Source: an uncultured Blautia sp. (GTDB lineage Bacteria; Bacillota; Clostridia; Lachnospirales; Lachnospiraceae). Taken from it: DNA of 64,000 bases. The DNA is taken from the NCBI GenBank assembly GCA_937900135.1, contig CALCDJ010000035.1:38934-102933 (forward strand). Direction: 5' to 3'. Position 1 is the first letter of the stretch; every line of letters starts with the position of its first letter. This document shows, piece after piece, positions 61,295 through 64,000 of this stretch. Both the position numbers and the translations under genes were made by a program. Below the pieces are notes generated by a model that saw only the letters and a list, made by a program, of their open reading frames with translations, did no database searches and was not told the DNA's origin.

Positions 61295-63907
61295 TTATTC
61301 TTCAAAATAGGAATACTGATTTTTTCCTTTCTTTTTGCTGTTGTACATGGCTTTATCTGCTTTTCCCAGCGCATCTCTGTAGTCAAACTGCTCTCCCTGT
61401 ACAAAACTGATTCCTACGCTGCAGGTAAAAGCTTCTTTCTTTATCTGGCGAAATTTGCCAAATAACTGGTTCATCCGTTTGTCCATCACTTCTTTATCCG
61501 TCACCTGCTTGACAAAAACAAGAAATTCATCTCCTCCCAGACGTCCAATCAAATCCCCTTTTCGGAATGTGTTCTGCAAAATTTCTGTAAAAAACTGCAG
61601 GGTTTCGTCCCCCTTCAGATGTCCAAAACGATCGTTGATCCGTTTAAAATCATCCATATCCAAAATCAGCAACGCGCCTTTGGCGTCCTTCTTGCTCTCC
61701 ATAAAACGGACCACCTCCTGTTCAAAAGCGCTCCGGTTATATACGTTGGTAAGAGGATCACGTTCTGCCGCCCGTTCCTGAGCCAATTCACGCTTTTTCA
61801 CTGCATCCACATTTTTCAGATACAGCAATGCATAAATGTTCTCTGTAAAACGATCCTGGAATACATGAAGCACCAGCTCCATCCAACAAAGCTTTCCATT
61901 TACATAACGCCTGAAAGAATGTTTCTTTGTATGAATCCCTTTTTGGCTCATTTCCTTCATATAAGAAATTTCCAGGTATTTACGATACTGCTCTCTATCC
62001 TCAAAATAAACATTTTCCTGAATATGTTTCTGAAACAGTTTACGAAAATCAACCAGATGTTTTTGAAATTCCTTTACGTAGGAAGCCCACAGTCCTCCGG
62101 AAAAAGTAAGACACCCGCTTTCCACATCCACCTCTGCAAATGCCACGGTTTCTGAGAGTATTGCCTCATAAAAGTCACTTTTTCGCATGTACTCCAGTTC
62201 CATGGCTCTTTCCTGTCCCGCCGGTTCCAGGAAAACAACAATTGTATAGGCGTCCCGTCCCAGATTTCCAAGATGGCAAGTCTTCAGTTTCACCCATTCA
62301 TATGAGCCCTGTTTGTTCAGGAGCAGTAACTCATAACCGTGTACCTCATTTTTCTTCTGTACATCCTGAAACAGTTCTCGAAATCCTTTCTCAAAATGTG
62401 GATGAACAATTTTCTTTTCAATCCAGCATTCGGGGAAATTTCTTTCCTTTTTTTCGCTCCCGGCCATGAGTTTTCGATCTGTATGGAAGTAAATGGTATG
62501 TTTTTTTTCATTGAATTCAAACATTTCATTTTTACTTCCGCCTGAAATAAAATTGGGCCGTTCCAAATCACTGATCAGACGATGATATCCCTGGATGCAA
62601 ACCATTCCATCGCTGTCTTCCACCCGGATTCCCATGGAACGGGCTAGCACCTCCCCCTTCGTGGGATGATTCCAGGTATATTCCATCTGCACGATTTTTC
62701 CTGTCTGGATCATGTTTTCCATGGCAAGCTTGATATAGTGATAATAGCCATCATTCACCCTGTTATACCAGTGATAATAACATTCTACCCCTGACAAAGG
62801 TTCTGCCAGCCCCAAAACTCTCTGCATCACCTCATCTGCATACATTTCGTATGTTCCTGTTTTTTCATCCAGACGGATAATCCACAGTCCCAGACCTGTG
62901 TGATCCAGAATGTCTGCCTGCCAGAAATTCAACAGCTTTTTATCATTTTTCCTGATGGTATCCTCAGAGGATAAATCAAGAACTGTACCCATCTGTGCCA
63001 GCTTACCCTGCCAAGGAATCCATTGATCTCCTTTCTTCCGTCCAATCAAAGGCTCCCTGTTTTTACAAAGCTGATGTACATCTTCCGGTGTCCGGGGTTT
63101 TGAGAACAAAAAACCCTGAAGGATATCCGGATTCAAAGATCTCAAAACAGTAAGCTCTTCCTCTGTCTCTACCCCTTCACAGCATACAAAAATTCCTCCG
63201 CTGTGGGCAAGTTCGATCATATTTCTAAGCAGACGGTAATGATACCCATTATTCTGAATCTCCCTTACAAAAATCCGGTCAATTTTTATCTCGTCAATGT
63301 CAATTCCCTTCAGGTAACTAAGGCTGGAATATCCTGTTCCAAAATCATCAATGGCAATCTTAATCCCATACTTTTTCCATTGATAAAAAATCTTATTGTA
63401 ATACCGATAGTCCTGAAGCTGCATACTCTCTGTAACTTCCAGTGTTACCGCTTCTCCCGGCAGTTTTTCCTCCCGGAGAATTCCAAGAAAGGTTTCTGCT
63501 ATCTGTTCCTGTCTAAGCTGAATATAAGAAACATTGATATTAATATGAAAATCCGGAAACCACCGTCTCCATTCCACACACTGGCGAACAGCCGTCTGAA
63601 ACACCCAGGTTCCCACCTGACAGATCAGGCCGCTTTGTTCCAGAAACGGAATAAATTCCCCAGGACTCACAGTTCCTCTGGACGGAGACTCAAAACGAAG
63701 AAGCGCCTCTGCGCCATGAATCAGAAAATCCTGATTTCTCATAAGAGGCTGATAGCACAGGTAAAACCCTTTGAAGCCTTCACGAATTCCTGTCTCTATC
63801 TCATCCTGAAGCTGAAGCTGCTCCAGATTTTTCTGGTACATTTCCGAGGAAAAAAATACCAGCTTATTTTTTCCTTCTTTCTTTGCCCGATCCAGAGCGT
63901 TTTCCAC
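61295..63907 (-). CDS. EAL-PAS-GGDEF cyclic-di-GMP signalling protein, 5' part out of frame
   Basis: 870 residues are open from a GTG at 63907. The EAL domain (about 40-285) keeps HGAEALLRFE, NVSYIQL, EVTES, DDFGTGYSSL, KIDR and CEGVETEEE, so phosphodiesterase activity is likely. A long middle region (about 320-700) resembles PAS domains. The C-terminal GGDEF domain (about 715-870) has GGDEF at 791 and an RKGD inhibitory site five residues before it, so cyclase activity is likely. The first 35 residues (ALDRAKKEGKNKLVFF) are the end of another GGDEF domain, and the GTG has no ribosome site. The true gene continues beyond the right edge, with a frame break at the A8 tract (63935-63942). Confidence 0.82.
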   Translation of the reverse strand: MENALDRAKKEGKNKLVFFSSEMYQKNLEQLQLQDEIETGIREGFKGFYLCYQPLMRNQDFLIHGAEALLRFESPSRGTVSPGEFIPFLEQSGLICQVGTWVFQTAVRQCVEWRRWFPDFHININVSYIQLRQEQIAETFLGILREEKLPGEAVTLEVTESMQLQDYRYYNKIFYQWKKYGIKIAIDDFGTGYSSLSYLKGIDIDEIKIDRIFVREIQNNGYHYRLLRNMIELAHSGGIFVCCEGVETEEELTVLRSLNPDILQGFLFSKPRTPEDVHQLCKNREPLIGRKKGDQWIPWQGKLAQMGTVLDLSSEDTIRKNDKKLLNFWQADILDHTGLGLWIIRLDEKTGTYEMYADEVMQRVLGLAEPLSGVECYYHWYNRVNDGYYHYIKLAMENMIQTGKIVQMEYTWNHPTKGEVLARSMGIRVEDSDGMVCIQGYHRLISDLERPNFISGGSKNEMFEFNEKKHTIYFHTDRKLMAGSEKKERNFPECWIEKKIVHPHFEKGFRELFQDVQKKNEVHGYELLLLNKQGSYEWVKLKTCHLGNLGRDAYTIVVFLEPAGQERAMELEYMRKSDFYEAILSETVAFAEVDVESGCLTFSGGLWASYVKEFQKHLVDFRKLFQKHIQENVYFEDREQYRKYLEISYMKEMSQKGIHTKKHSFRRYVNGKLCWMELVLHVFQDRFTENIYALLYLKNVDAVKKRELAQERAAERDPLTNVYNRSAFEQEVVRFMESKKDAKGALLILDMDDFKRINDRFGHLKGDETLQFFTEILQNTFRKGDLIGRLGGDEFLVFVKQVTDKEVMDKRMNQLFGKFRQIKKEAFTCSVGISFVQGEQFDYRDALGKADKAMYNSKKKGKNQYSYFEE

Positions 63908-63942
63908 GTACTGATAAATCCGGTCTCTACTCTCTTTTTTTT

Positions 63943-63998
63943 CTTTTACTGTGAAACATTAACTTCTGGGTAGCTAAAAAAGCGCAGACTCCCCCTAT
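63943..63998 (-). pseudogene. Upstream GGDEF fragment in a shifted frame, cut by window edge
   Basis: In the frame beginning at 63998 the minus strand reads IGGVCAFLATQKL, which looks like the SIG-type strand near the end of a GGDEF domain. It would join the main frame (ESRDRIYQYVENALDRAKK) if one A were absent from the A8 tract at 63935-63942. This may be a real mutation, phase variation or a sequence error. Confidence 0.55.
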
Positions 63999-64000
63999 AC

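Noticed and set aside
1..64000. CRISPR arrays, tRNA or rRNA genes, prophage genes
   Set aside because: No regularly spaced repeats, cloverleaf-like sequences, rRNA segments or phage structural genes were seen on either strand by reading.

Overview
The window looks like the chromosome of a Gram-positive, low-to-moderate GC gut anaerobe of the Lachnospiraceae, most plausibly a Blautia-like acetogen. Three things point there: AGGAGG-type ribosome sites before nearly every gene, a methylene-THF reductase set (metF, metV and an RnfC2-like subunit) as in Wood-Ljungdahl acetogens, and dense plant-glycan and nucleoside catabolism. The genus is an inference. No rRNA, tRNA, CRISPR array or intact insertion sequence was recognised.

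Layout. 1-9.5 kb: arabinose and arabinan use, with araA (cut by the left edge), an FGGY kinase and araD on +; then GH43, an ArsR-type regulator with a beta-rich C-terminal domain, and a GH51/small zinc-finger protein/GH127 operon. 9.8-17.1 kb: an Rpn-type nuclease and four secreted proteins of unknown role built from Ig-like, FN3-like and novel repeats. 17.3-22.8 kb: cutC, a double transglutaminase-like protein, an M17 aminopeptidase and a YitT membrane protein. 22.9-29.4 kb: a sugar ABC importer divergent from a YesM/YesN-type two-component system. 29.4-43.7 kb: a LacI regulator and an eleven-gene operon with an ABC importer, two ADP-ribosylglycohydrolase-fold enzymes, a PfkB kinase, a nucleoside phosphorylase, a SIS protein, YjbQ, a nucleoside hydrolase and a tandem deoxyribosyltransferase. 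43.8-48.5 kb: purine salvage (ade, deoB, deoD) and a Crp/Fnr regulator. 48.5-51.7 kb: glpP and a GH95-like hydrolase split by a frameshift. 51.9-55.5 kb: metF, metV and a MetV-RnfC fusion. 56.0-59.2 kb: a NifX-like and Fe-S ParA-type ATPase cluster. 59.5-64 kb: a CspB-like subtilase and an EAL/GGDEF signalling protein whose 5' part is out of frame at the right edge.

How it fits together. GH43, GH51 and GH127 would release L-arabinose inside the cell for the araA/kinase/araD route to D-xylulose 5-phosphate. The 29.4-42.4 kb operon appears to import and dismantle a ribosylated compound; neighbouring deoD, deoB and ade could absorb the base and the pentose phosphate. Neither ABC importer has its own ATPase gene here, so both probably use a shared MsmX-type ATPase encoded elsewhere.

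Most worth a second look: the eleven-gene ribosyl operon; a dnaX-like -1 frameshift signal (spaced GGGAG plus A-AAA-AAG) exactly where the GH95-like gene changes frame; the MetV-RnfC fusion beside a free MetV; a transglutaminase-like tandem whose second copy has lost its cysteine; and a related DNA element upstream of both Fe-S/one-carbon operons.
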